Part shown: positions 23,803 to 33,496 of the stretch, piece after piece
Layout of the letters: every line of letters begins with the position of its first letter
How positions within the stretch are numbered: the stretch's first letter is position 1
Source of the DNA: Turbatrix aceti
Taxonomy: Eukaryota; Nematoda; Chromadorea; Rhabditida; Panagrolaimidae
Length of the DNA: 64,000 bases
NCBI GenBank assembly: GCA_963969345.1
Contig: OZ017769.1
Location: 1,178,001-1,242,000 of the forward strand
Direction of reading: 5' to 3'
Translations under genes and position numbers: made by a program
Notes under the pieces: model-generated
Told to the model about the DNA's origin: nothing
What the model saw: only the letters and a program-made list of their open reading frames with translations
The model's database searches: none

Positions 23803-24950
23803 ATGAAAGTGACAAACTTTCAGGCACTAGCCGTAACTATCAGCTTGTTGGTTGAGTTCGTGTCGTCATTTGACGACGGAGGATGTCCGGCGACGGTCTT
23901 CTCGCCGAAACTTGGCAAGTCTCTGGATGTCTTTTCGATTTCGCAGAAGAGAAATCGATGCTTCTTTATGGTGTCGAAGAACCTGTCGACCGTTGTCGAC
24001 GAGCGCTGCAGCATTGTGGTACCCGGCAGTGTGGTTACTAACCAAAATATCGATGTCAATGGCAAAACTCGTAAGTCGGGTGCTGGGGTGCTCAGGTAAA
24101 TGAATGCCTTTGGGGTTGCAGGAAACAATGCCAACTACATCGTTTGTGAGATTCTGCCGCGTAATGTGAGTGCCATTTACCCCTAACACAGTAAGTACAT
24201 TTTGGTTCCAGGCTGTCAACTACGACGACGATTATGGTGCAGCTCCAGTTGATAGCGAAGATGACAGAATTGAAACAGACACCTATCTCAAAGAATGCTA
24301 CATAAAGCACCTCCGACCACAGTCTGAATGCATAATAATGCGGAAGATGTTGATAAGAAAAATGGGAGGCAGGGCTCTAGCGAAGCCGATACTAATGCGC
24401 CGACGCATCGAGTTGACCCCTAAAAGAGATTTTCCGAGTAAGTTTGTTTTCCTACATCCGAGGCCGTCCTAATTTCCCAAGTATTTCAGTTGTCCTCGTC
24501 GCTGGGGGTGTTGGAACACTTCTTATCGTAATTGTTATTGTCGTTGCGACCTACGTTACTATATCCAAAAACAAGGGCAAGGGTGGTGGATGGACAACGA
24601 CCGCCGGCACCACCGCTACTGGCACGACTTCTGGCACGACCGCTACTGGCACGACTTCAGGTACCACGAGAGGTACCACTAGAGGCACCACTAGAGGCAC
24701 CACGAGAGGTACCACTTCCGGAACCACTTCTGGTACCACGAGAGGTACCACCTCCGGTACCACGAGAGGTACGACTTCGGGTACCACGGCCGGCACCACG
24801 ACGTCCGGCACTACGACCAAAGGAGGAGGAAAGAAGAAGAAGGGCGGCAAGACAACGACGGAGTCCACCACGTCAAAGACCAAAACATCGGCTACAACTG
24901 CGGGCGGCACCACGACTGCGGGCGGAACGAAAAAAAAGAAAAAGCGTTAA
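23803..24950 (+). CDS. F2: six-Cys membrane protein with GTT-repeat tail
   Basis: Exons 23803-24070, 24122-24165, 24212-24437 and 24490-24950 (999 bp, 332 aa; intron phases 1-0-1). Signal peptide about residues 1-23. The cysteines sit in GCPATVFSP (C28), RCFF, ERC, VCEI, ECYI and ECII. Exon 3 starts with an acidic patch (YDDDYG) and continues as a likely helical, basic segment containing KMGGR. The membrane segment is about 183-203 (LLIVIVIVVATYV). After a basic stop-transfer stretch (SKNKGKGGG) comes a Gly-Thr-Thr-X repeat of about 17 units, where X is Ser, Arg, Ala or Thr, then KKKK-rich ends. By the positive-inside rule the Thr-rich repeat is cytosolic, which is unusual for a mucin-like tract. 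It is almost identical to F4. Confidence 0.85.
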
Positions 24951-25137
24951 AACGACTGATTTTTTCTTTCTCTGTAGATTGTACTAAATTGTGTTTTTTG
25001 AGTGTGATAAACTGTTACTAGTAAACTTTTGAACGCCCGTACCAAAAACCGTAACCGTAACTGGAACCGAAGATCAAGCGATTTGTATTTCATGATTTTG
25101 GTCAGCGACTATACAAATTCAGCAAACTTGCAAAAAA

Positions 25138-25145
25138 ATTTGCAT
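25138..25145 (+). promoter_or_regulatory. ATTTGCAT octamer upstream of F3
   Basis: Exact octamer, 74 bp before the ATG. Confidence 0.55.
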
Positions 25146-25218
25146 AACAATAATCGAATCGGCTAAAAGCACGTTTTTCAGTCGCGAACTGCCCTCACTG
25201 TACGTTGAGCTAGTAACC

Positions 25219-26227
25219 ATGAAAGTAACAAACTTTCAGGCACTAGCCGTAACTATCAGCTTGGTGGTTGAGTTCGTATCGTCATTTGCCGACGGAGGAT
25301 GTCCGGCGACGGTCTTTTCGCCTGAACTTGGCGGGACCCTAGATGTCTTTTCGATTTTGACTTCACAGAAGAGAAATCGTTGCTTCTTCACGGTGTCCAA
25401 CGACTTCGACCCGTCGACAATTCCCGACGAGCGCTGCAACACCGTGGTACCCGGCAGTGTGGCTTCTAATCAAAATAACGATGCCAATGGCAACATTGGT
25501 AAGTCGGACGCTGGGGTGCTCAGGTAAATGTATGCTTTCGGGTTTACAGAAGACAAGGCCAACTACATCGTTTGTGAGATTCTGCCGGGTTATGTGAGTG
25601 CCATTTACCCATAATACTTCGCCGACAGTAAGTACACCTATGATTTCAGACTGACGACTCCGACGACGATCTTGGTGCAGTTGCAATTGATGACGAAGTG
25701 CCAAAACAGGAAATGGATGTCTACCTCAAAGAGTGCTACCTCAAGCAACTGCGGCCAAAATCTAAATGCATAAAAATGCGGAAGGCATTAGTCGCAAAAC
25801 TGGGAGGCAGGCCCAAAGCTGAGCCCATACTAATACGTCGACGCTATGAGTTGGACCCTAAAAAAGGTGTTCCAAGAAGTAAGTTTTGAAGTGTTCCTAC
25901 ATTCAAAGCCATTCTAATTTCCTGAATATTTCAGGTACCCTCATCGCCGGAGGTGCTGGATCATTTGTTATCGTAATTGTGATCATTATCGTGGCCTACA
26001 TTGCTCTATGCAGAAGCAAAGGCGCTGAGACAACCGAAGAAACATCAAAGAAGTCCAAGTCGAGGTCCACATCAATGGCTGCTACGCCGTCAAGTAGAAG
26101 TTCTGTGTCCCAGAGTTCGGTATCAAAGATGTCTCGAATGGGAAATGTCGATTCGGATGAGGACGACAAGAAATCAAAGAGAAGAAAAAAGAAGAAGAAA
26201 AGGAGGAAGAAGAAGAGAAGGCATTGA
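25219..26227 (+). CDS. F3: six-Cys membrane protein with Ser/basic tail
   Basis: Exons 25219-25498, 25550-25593, 25650-25878 and 25935-26227 (846 bp, 281 aa; phases 1-0-1). The N-terminal third is close to F2 (same signal peptide, GCPATVFSP, LDVFSI), but the cytosolic tail is quite different: after the membrane segment (SFVIVIVIIIVAYIAL) it has a Ser-rich motif, SMAATPSSRSSVS, then NVDSDEDDKKSK and a terminal run of Lys/Arg ending RRH. The same tail motif occurs in F5 and, degenerate, in F1. The six ectodomain cysteines are conserved. A Cys just after the membrane segment (ALCRSK) could be acylated. The 3' flank matches that of the other members only loosely. Confidence 0.85.
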
Positions 26228-26766
26228 AACGACTGATTTTTTTGGACTAAACCCAGGAAAGCGCTTCTTCGAGACGCCACAAAAATGATTTCTGAACCCA
26301 CCTATAATAAAACCCACAAAATTGGGCCCCAAAAAATGCCGAACTAATGTCTATGATTTCTATTGCCTAGCAGGGCGCTTTGTTCCAAATAAACACATAA
26401 GTATGAATCTATAAATTAGTTCCTTGACAAATACTAAAATGTTCCGCTTGATAATCAATAATCTCAATGTTTCATTAACTGTCCTGCCTCGGGTAATCAA
26501 ATTGCAAGTAAACGTTCTGCCTAAATCACTTCAGTGCAGATAAATGATCCTTGTTTGATTACAAAAAAAACTACTGTCAAAATAAAAACCAGAAAAACAG
26601 TTTTACGGAATCAATCGGCAGAAAAGAAATGACCCTTCAAATTATTCATTTTCTTTTGACATTGAAATTAGCATTGCCTTTTGCCTTGAGTCTGTGCCAA
26701 GGAGTTGCATGCAAGGTGTTGCAAATCGTGTACTTTACACGCACGCACGACACGAAGCTATTAGGC
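26228..26766. other. F3 3' flank
   Basis: No coding feature. AATAAACAC near 26388 may act as a poly(A) signal. GTTGCATGCAAGGTGTTGC at 26702-26720 is partly mirrored at 27528-27542, bracketing the tandem repeat. Confidence 0.4.
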
Positions 26767-27536
26767 GACGTCGTGTCGTGTAGCTTTGAATTTGCCTACA
26801 CGACACGATCGTCGTGTGCTACACGACGTCGCCTCGTGCGATCGTGTAGCTGTTACACGACACGACACGGCATGCCGCTTTTCGACAGCCAAATTATGTA
26901 AAATTTGACAATTTTTTACTTCTTTTTTTTATTGTATAGAAAAATGTTCCACGTGTTATCATTCTGATCGAAATTTTGCCTTGAAATCTTCCTAAACGTC
27001 GTGTCGTGTAGCTCGCCTCGTGTCGTCGTGTAGCTTTCAAACCTACACGACAGGCGACGTCGTGTAGTACACGACATCGCCTCCTACACGACATCAAAAT
27101 CTTACACGAGTTCAAATTAACATTTATGCGCTACACAAAATGCAACACCTTGACGTCGTGTCGTGTAGCTTTGAATTTCCCTACACGACACGATCGTCGT
27201 GTGCTACACGACGTCGCCTCGTGCGATCGTGTAGCTGTTACACGACACGACACGGCATGCCGCTTTTCGACAGCCAAATTATGTAAAATTTTACAATTTT
27301 TTACTTCTTTTTTTTATTATATAGAAAAATGTTCCACGTGTTATCCTTCTGATCGAAATTTTGCATTGAAACCTTCCTAAACGTCGTGTCGTGTAGCTCG
27401 CCTCGTGTCGTCGTGTAGCTTTCAAACCTACACGACAGGCGATGTCTTGTAGTACACGACATCGCCTCCTACACGACATCAAAATCTTACACGAGTTCAA
27501 ATTAACATTCGCGCTACACAAAATGCAACACCTTGG
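26767..27536. repeat. two 385-bp direct repeats made of CGTGTAG palindromes
   Basis: Units 26767-27151 and 27152-27536 are nearly identical. Each has dense alternating TCGTGTAG and CTACACGA words at both ends around an A/T-rich core, so each can fold on itself. The CpG content contrasts with the surrounding DNA. ORFs here are by-products. Confidence 0.85.
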
Positions 27537-27597
27537 TTGCATGTCGTGTAAGTTACACGAGCTACACTACGAAAATTCACTGATTTACATGATTTTT

Positions 27598-28030
27598 CCC
27601 TTGTTTTTATCACGTTGTTGCATAAATCGGGTCCCCCCTGTGACCGATTTAAAAAATAATTTGTTAATTTTTTTTAATTTTTTTAAAATAATTTGTTAAT
27701 TTTAAACACTATAATTATCATTGCTATCTACAACAGTCTTCCATCTATCAGGTAAAACATGGGTGCCCTGTTCTCAAAAGGAAAAAGGCAGTGACTTCAA
27801 AAATTTGACAACTTTAGTTTTGAGGGGGTCAAGATTGTTGAATCGTTTGTTGCACAAATGATGCATCAGCAACCTGAAGATGTGTTAGTTTGTCGACGAA
27901 AAATCAGGGCTATACGGCGGGCTTGGTACAGCAGACCGGCCTTGAATATCCAAAAAACACAGTTAAATTTTTAAAATTTTGGGGCCCGGAGAGTCCCTAT
28001 CGTTTTTATTTTTCAATAGACCAATTTTTT
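27598..28030 (-). mobile_element. mariner-family relic, 3' part (-)
   Basis: Minus-strand counterpart of 21915-22334, with the same truncated extent, the same terminal GGGTCCCCCCTGTG block and an extended shared flank GTTGTTGCATAAAT. The transposase frame is disrupted (the TTTTTCGTCGAC region differs from SPDFSPT). Confidence 0.7.
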
Positions 28031-28416
28031 TAAATGCCGATCAACCGTGCTGTTGTGGTATAATAACTTTGTGTCGTGCGTGCGTGTAAAGTACACGATT
28101 TACACCACCTTGGAATTATCCCGTGGTAGATGGGAATACCGGGATAATTCCCGGGATATTTCCCATGGGAATCCAATGAGAATTCCCTTTTCGCCACAAT
28201 AACTAGAACTGAAAAAACAGACTTCAGGATTTACATCATATAAAACAACCCTTAAACTTATGAAGATTTACACGAGTTATGGACTATCACAAACTACAAG
28301 AATGCACGAATCACGAGTCACAAAAAGATTCATTCGCATACAAATCCTTGTTGTCCAGTTGTAATCATCACATGCTAGTGCGAGGAACATGGTTTTTTAA
28401 TTTTGCATATGTGAAA
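28031..28416. other. F4 upstream region
   Basis: At about 28113-28190 there is a cluster of GGGAATTATCCC/GGGATAATTCCC type palindromes, probably another MITE fragment. No gene seen. Confidence 0.4.
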
Positions 28417-28424
28417 ATTTGCAT
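28417..28424 (+). promoter_or_regulatory. ATTTGCAT octamer upstream of F4
   Basis: Exact octamer, 78 bp before the ATG. A near match, TTTTGCAT, lies 16 bp further upstream. Confidence 0.55.
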
Positions 28425-28501
28425 AAAAATTTTAGCTAGTAAGTTGAACCCCCCTCTTTCAGTCGCACACTGCACACTGTACGTCGAGCGAGCTAGTTGC
28501 C

Positions 28502-29649
28502 ATGAAAGCGACAAACTTTCAGGCACTAGCCGTGACTATCAGCTTGGTGGTTGAGATTGTGTCGTCATTTGACGACGGAGGATGTCCGGCGACGGTCTTC
28601 TCGCCGAAACTTGGCAAGTCTCTGGATGTCTTTTCGATTTCGCAGAAGCGCAATCGATGCTTCTTTATGGTGTCGAAGAACCTGTCGACCGTTGTCGACG
28701 AGCGCTGCAGCATTGTGGTACCCGGCAGTGTGGTTACTAACCAAAATATCGATGTCAATGGCAAAATTCGTAAGTAGGGTGCTGGGGTGCTCAGGTAAAT
28801 GAATGCCTTTGGGGTTGCAGGAAACAATGCCAACTACATCGTTTGTGAGATTCTGCCGCGAAATGTGAGTGCCATTTACCCCTAATACAGTAAGTACATT
28901 TTGGTTCCAGGCTGTCAACTACGACGACGATTATGGTGCAGCTCCAGTTGATAGCGAAGATGACAGAATTGAAACAGACACCTATCTCAAAGAATGCTAC
29001 ATAAAGCACCTCCGACCACAGTCTGAATGCATAATAATGCGGAAGATGTTGATAAGAAAAATGGGAGGCAGGGCTCTAGCGAAGCCGATACTAATGCGCC
29101 GACGCATCGAGTTGACCCCTAAAAGAGATTTTCCGAGTAAGTTTGTTTTCCTACATCCGAGGCCGTCCTAATTTCCCAAGTATTTCAGTTGTCCTCGTCG
29201 CTGGGGGTGTTGGAACACTTCTTATCGTAATTGTTATTGTCGTTGCGACCTACGTTACTATATCCAAAAACAAGGGCAAGGGTGGTGGATGGACAACGAC
29301 CGCCGGCACCACCGCTACTGGCACGACTTCTGGCACGACCGCTACTGGCACGACTTCAGGTACCACGAGAGGTACCACTAGAGGCACCACTAGAGGCACC
29401 ACGAGAGGTACCACTTCCGGAACCACTTCTGGTACCACGAGAGGTACCACCTCCGGTACCACGAGAGGTACGACTTCGGGTACCACGGCCGGCACCACGA
29501 CGTCCGGCACTACGACCAAAGGAGGAGGAAAGAAGAAGAAGGGCGGCAAGACAACGACGGAGTCCACCACGTCAAAGACCAAAACATCGGCTACAACTGC
29601 GGGCGGCACCACTACTGCGGGAGGAACGAAAAAAAAGAAAAAGCGTTGA
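28502..29649 (+). CDS. F4: near-identical copy of F2
   Basis: Exons 28502-28769, 28821-28864, 28911-29136 and 29189-29649 (999 bp, 332 aa). Only a few residues differ from F2, mainly near the signal peptide (LVVEIVSS versus LLVEFVSS) and at the end of exon 1 (KIR versus KTR). Introns are nearly identical, and exons 3-4 with their intron appear essentially unchanged over more than 700 bp. The GTT-repeat tail has the same unit order. The stop is TGA instead of TAA. Sequence outside the gene diverges quickly on both sides, which points to recent gene conversion or a very local duplication. Confidence 0.85.
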
Positions 29650-29841
29650 TACGACAGATTGTTTCTTTCTCTGTAGACTGTACTGAATTGTGTTTTTTGG
29701 AGGTGATAAATATGTAGTAACTGGTAAAAAATTAAAGGTTTGCATTTTGTTTATCGCAGGCTTAAAAATGTCCAAGGCTACAAAATAGTTGAACGCATCA
29801 GCAGAAACGTTCCATGCTAACAACGTTTTGCGAATATGTAA

Positions 29842-29849
29842 ATTTGCAC
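29842..29849 (+). promoter_or_regulatory. ATTTGCAC octamer variant upstream of F5
   Basis: One mismatch to ATTTGCAT, 61 bp before the ATG. Confidence 0.4.
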
Positions 29850-29909
29850 AAAATTTTGGACTAGTTCGTTAAAATCACGTGTTTCAGTCTTGCTTGTCAG
29901 CTCGATGTC

Positions 29910-30962
29910 ATGGAGAAACTGACAAACTTTCTGGCACTGGCTGGGGCAATCAGCGTGCTGGCTGGATTGATCGAAGCCAGATGTCCGACGACAGTCTACT
30001 CGCCTATACTCGCCAAGACTCTCGATGTCTTTTCGATTTCAGATCGTTGCTTCTTCCTAGTCCTAAATGACTACAACCTCCCTTCGACGTCCCCCGATGA
30101 ACGTTGTAGCGTTGTGGTCCACGGTAGTGTTTCGACGATCGATGCCAAAGGCAATTACGGTAAGACAAAAGTTTTTGGTGCTCATAGGGTCGTACAATCC
30201 TCGGTTTGCAGAGGACAATGCCAACTACGTTGTTTGTGAGATTCAGCAAAATGAGGTGAGTTCCACGTTTGCCAACAGACAGTACACCCCCACCTACGGT
30301 TTCAGATCGAAGATACCGACGACGACATTGGCGTTGTTCCAGTCGTCGACGATTCGAAGTTGAAGCTCGCAACCCAGGAGGAAATAGATACCTTTCTCAA
30401 AGAATGCAACATTAAGCAAATACGTCCAAAGACTCAATGTGAACCTATGCGGAAGATGTTAGTCCGAAAAATGGGAGGCAGACTGAAGGCTCAGCCCATA
30501 CTGACCCGTCGAAGAGCAGAATTAGTCGCGAAAAAAAGCAATCGTGAGTTTGCCACAATCATTTAATTTTTTGAAATTCCCGATTTAGTCGTCTTTCCTA
30601 TCATTGGAGGCGTCATTGGCATAATTGTGACTCTTATTGTGAGTTACGTCGTTTGTTTCACTAAGAAAAAACGTCCACACAGACGTCGTCGACGGCATTC
30701 TTCCACGACCACCAATACCACGACCGAAGCTGCTCCGTCAAAGAGGAAAAAGAGACGCAAGTTCTTGAGAAAGCACAGAGGCAATGACGATGGCGACGAT
30801 GAGTCCAATACCAAGTCTACGAAGACATCAATGGCTGCTACGCCGTCAAGTAGAAGTTCTGTGTCCAAGAGTACGGTATCAAAGATATCTCAAATCAGAA
30901 ATGTCGACTCGGAAAAGGACGACAAGAAATCAAAGAAAAGAAGGAAGAAGAGAAGGCATTGA
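29910..30962 (+). CDS. F5: six-Cys membrane protein with Ser/basic tail
   Basis: Exons 29910-30159, 30212-30255, 30306-30543 and 30589-30962 (906 bp, 301 aa; phases 1-0-1). Signal peptide about residues 1-22. The cysteines are in RCPTTVYSP, RCFF, ERC, VCEI, ECNI and QCEP. The acidic patch EDTDDDIG begins exon 3. The membrane segment (GGVIGIIVTLIVSYVVCF) ends in a Cys. The tail has a RRRRR patch, Thr-rich and Asp-rich stretches, then the SMAATPSSRSSVSKS motif and RNVDS, shared with F3, and ends RRKKRRH. The tail exon may have been exchanged with F3, whose ectodomain is more like F2. Confidence 0.85.
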
Positions 30963-31101
30963 AAAAAACTGATTTTTTTCTATTTGAAATATAACTTGTG
31001 TTTTTTTTTTGGACTTGATAAATGAAACTGGGGAGGAAAATACCGAAGAAACCCTTTAACTTCTGGCACTATCAGCGTGCCGTAGATCAAATATACAATT
31101 T

Positions 31102-31109
31102 ATGCAAAT
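31102..31109 (-). promoter_or_regulatory. inverted octamer (ATGCAAAT) upstream of F6
   Basis: Reverse orientation of ATTTGCAT, 85 bp before the ATG. Confidence 0.5.
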
Positions 31110-31193
31110 TAATAAAAAATTTCCATATACCTAAGCCAGTCGACTGACAACACAACTTTCAGTTGTGCATCGTCGTACGTCGAGCTCGTCGTC

Positions 31194-32190
31194 ATGAAAT
31201 CGACAAACTTTCGGACATTGGCTGTGGCACTGGTTGTGATTGGATCAGTGTCGCCATTTGGCGACGGAGAATGTCCGACGACTGTCTACTCGCCTGGACT
31301 TCAGAAAGCTCTCGATGCCTTTTCGATTTCTGATCGGTGCTTTTTTAAGGTGCTCAACAACTACGATCTCTCGACCAGCCACAATGAACGTTGCAGTGCT
31401 GCTGTGGCCGGAAGTGTTGCAACGAATTTACAAATCGACGCAAAAGGCAATTGGGGTAAGACATAAGTTTACGGTACCCGTGAATTTAAAGTTTGCAGTG
31501 GACAAAGCCAAGTACATCGTTTGTGAGATTCGGCTAGTCAAAGTGAGTTGCATTTACTCCTTGTATACGGTACATATATTTATGATTTTAGACTGAAGAC
31601 TACGACGATGATCCTGGCCTAGTTTTAGTTGCTGGTGAAAAACCAATTGCACCGAAAAAATCGTCAGATATCACAACAATTTCAAAATCTGAAATGGATA
31701 CCTACCTCAGAGGATGCATCATCGACAGGGTTACGGTAGAAGACGAGTGCCGTGAAATGAAGATCGTAATAAAAAAGAAAACAGGAGAAAATAATGCCGA
31801 GAAGATATTGAAAGCTCGATTACTGGAGTTAAAAAAGACAAAAAACAAATCCGAATTCAATGACTGTAAGCTTAACTTTTAAAATCGACTATCGTTCAAT
31901 CATCTCATGTTTTAGTCCTAATTATCCTCTTCTCATGCATTGGAATAGTTGGAACCATGCTAGGGGGAGTCGTCGTGATCTACACCGCGTTGATCGTCAA
32001 GCGTCACGTTCGTCGTCACGTCCATCGCTATCGCGAACGCAAACGTCATAAAAAGGGAAAAAAGAAGTCGTCCAAGAAAACCGGCGACACTACCGCCGCC
32101 GACGGTACGACGTCTTCTACGACGGCTGCGCAGAAGAAAGAAGAAGAAGAAGAAGAAGAAGCGCAAGCTCCGTGGACGAAAGAAAAATAA
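31194..32190 (+). CDS. F6: six-Cys membrane protein, tail frame broken in a GAA tract
   Basis: Exons 31194-31455, 31499-31542, 31592-31865 and 31916-32190 (855 bp, 284 aa; phases 1-0-1). The ectodomain keeps all six cysteines (ECPTTVYSP, RCFF, ERC, VCEI, GCII, DECR) but has a longer linker after the acidic patch. The membrane segment is FLIILFSCIGIVGTMLGGVVVIY. The tail is basic up to a (GAA)n tract near 32137-32160, where the frame reads poly-Glu and stops at 32190. The +1 frame beyond it stays open to 32533 and has family-like composition (Lys-run, Ser/Thr-rich). A one-base length change in the tract explains this: a real truncation, a polymorphism or an assembly error. Confidence 0.75.
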
Positions 32191-32533
32191 GGGCGATTCG
32201 ACGTACTCCAGCGTGTCCTCTAGCAAGTCCGTCGCCAGCACGTACAAACCTGCAGGTGCTACAATATCTACAGCTGTAGGCGCTGAAAGCACTAGTGTCG
32301 CAACCGGCGTTGAAGGTGCTTCAGCCGATAAGAAGAAGAAGAAAGGTGGAGGAGGCATTTTCGGATGCTTAAATGGTGGCAGCGGCGACGATGATGGCAG
32401 CGAATCGGGAGCGGAAACTACTACGAATACTCCCACCCAGACCCAAGTGAGCACCGTGTCAAAGGTAGACGAGTCGAACAAAGGTTCAGATTACAAATCA
32501 GCAAAAAGCCACTTCAGCAAGAGTCTAAGATAA
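32191..32533 (+). pseudogene. F6 tail in shifted frame
   Basis: An open frame of about 115 codons continues from the GAA tract to a TAA at 32533. It contains SSVSSSKSVAST, a KKKKKGGGG run, GIFGCLNGG and a Ser/Thr-rich end with VSTVSKVD. Its style matches the cytosolic tails of F1, F3 and F5, so it is most likely the displaced C-terminus of F6. Confidence 0.6.
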
Positions 32534-33014
32534 AAAGCGTATTTCAAGACGCATAAGCAGCGGTCTACGGTAACCGAGGTGACGCCTTCTCTCTCACTTG
32601 CCTCGATGTCTTGCAGGGACAGCACAGATAGCAGCGCTTCCAGAAAATGCTCTTCATCCCCAAAGCTTGGATGTTTCCCCCCTACCACCCTGAATACTTC
32701 TTCCCAGTGTCCCCATTGTTGTACGGTTTACCCCATGTATATGTAATAACACAGCCAGCGACGACCGGATAAACCTCCCCCAAAAATGGAATGTATTTGA
32801 TTGTTGTATTGTTGTATTCGAGGAGTTAAGTAGGGCGCCTTAGAGAGAAACCGGGAGCCACGACAGCGATAAAAAGTTAAGCCACGCGTGGCCACGTAGG
32901 ATAAGATATAGATATTTTTTTAATTTGTTAGGTTTGCTGGCGTTTTTTTGACAACAACAATAATTTTTGAAATAAAACAAAACGTTCGTTGTTTTTGCTG
33001 TTTTTTTGTTTAAA
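32534..33014 (+). other. F6 3' flank
   Basis: No reading frame supported. AATAAA at 32971-32976 (GAAATAAAAC context) is a plausible poly(A) signal. Confidence 0.4.
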
Positions 33015-33171
33015 AAATAACATTTTTTGATGATAAAATGTTACGTTTGGTGGACCGAATAAGATCTGTTTTTTGTTAAAATGTTACCTTTGCCGGCGCT
33101 GTTTTCGGTGGTTAACAAAAAAATGTTCCAAAAATGTTACTTCATGTCCGCTGAATAACATTTCTATTGTG
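33015..33171 (-). repeat. GTAAC-module repeat, copy 5 (interrupted)
   Basis: Minus orientation. It breaks at 33171 and resumes at about 33497 (CTATTTTGTTACGTTTTGGG), with the element at 33172-33496 inserted. Confidence 0.8.
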
Positions 33172-33496
33172 GGAATACCCGGGCTACAACCGCCGTAAAA
33201 CACGCAGGGGACGATGTTGGTAGGATGGGGTTGGTGATTCAAGAACTACAATGCCAATATACAATCCGCACAGGTTCCAACTGAGCAAAGAATGGCACTG
33301 CGTGCCGCTGAATTGAACACAAAAGGGGAGGGGACAATACTACAACAATTGGGTCAGAGTCGCATTCAAATGTTCCAGCCTTGTGCAGACGTCGCAGAAA
33401 CCAGGTTCCCAGCGATAAGTTTCAGAGCGAGTGCGGTAGGTGTGAATGCCACCCGGAGGGGCACGGTGAAGCGCTTGCATTCTCAAAGATGCGACA
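33172..33496. mobile_element. 325-bp insertion inside a GTAAC repeat
   Basis: Begins GTGGGAATACCCGGGC, ends near GATGCGACA, and is flanked by a possible CTATT duplication. A second, inverted copy in the same host context lies at about 39893-40617. It has an ORF (from 33292) but no recognised domain. No terminal inverted repeats are visible; class unknown. Confidence 0.55.

Noticed and set aside
24551..24913. Long minus-strand ORF (Val/Pro-rich) opposite the GTT repeat of F2, and its twin at 29250-29612.
   Set aside because: It is the antisense reading of a repeated GGCACCACG-type tract that lacks stops; no splice sites or start context support it.
31960..32481. 173-codon minus-strand ORF opposite F6.
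   Set aside because: Antisense shadow of the Lys/Ser-rich tail; poly-Phe/Ser/Pro composition.
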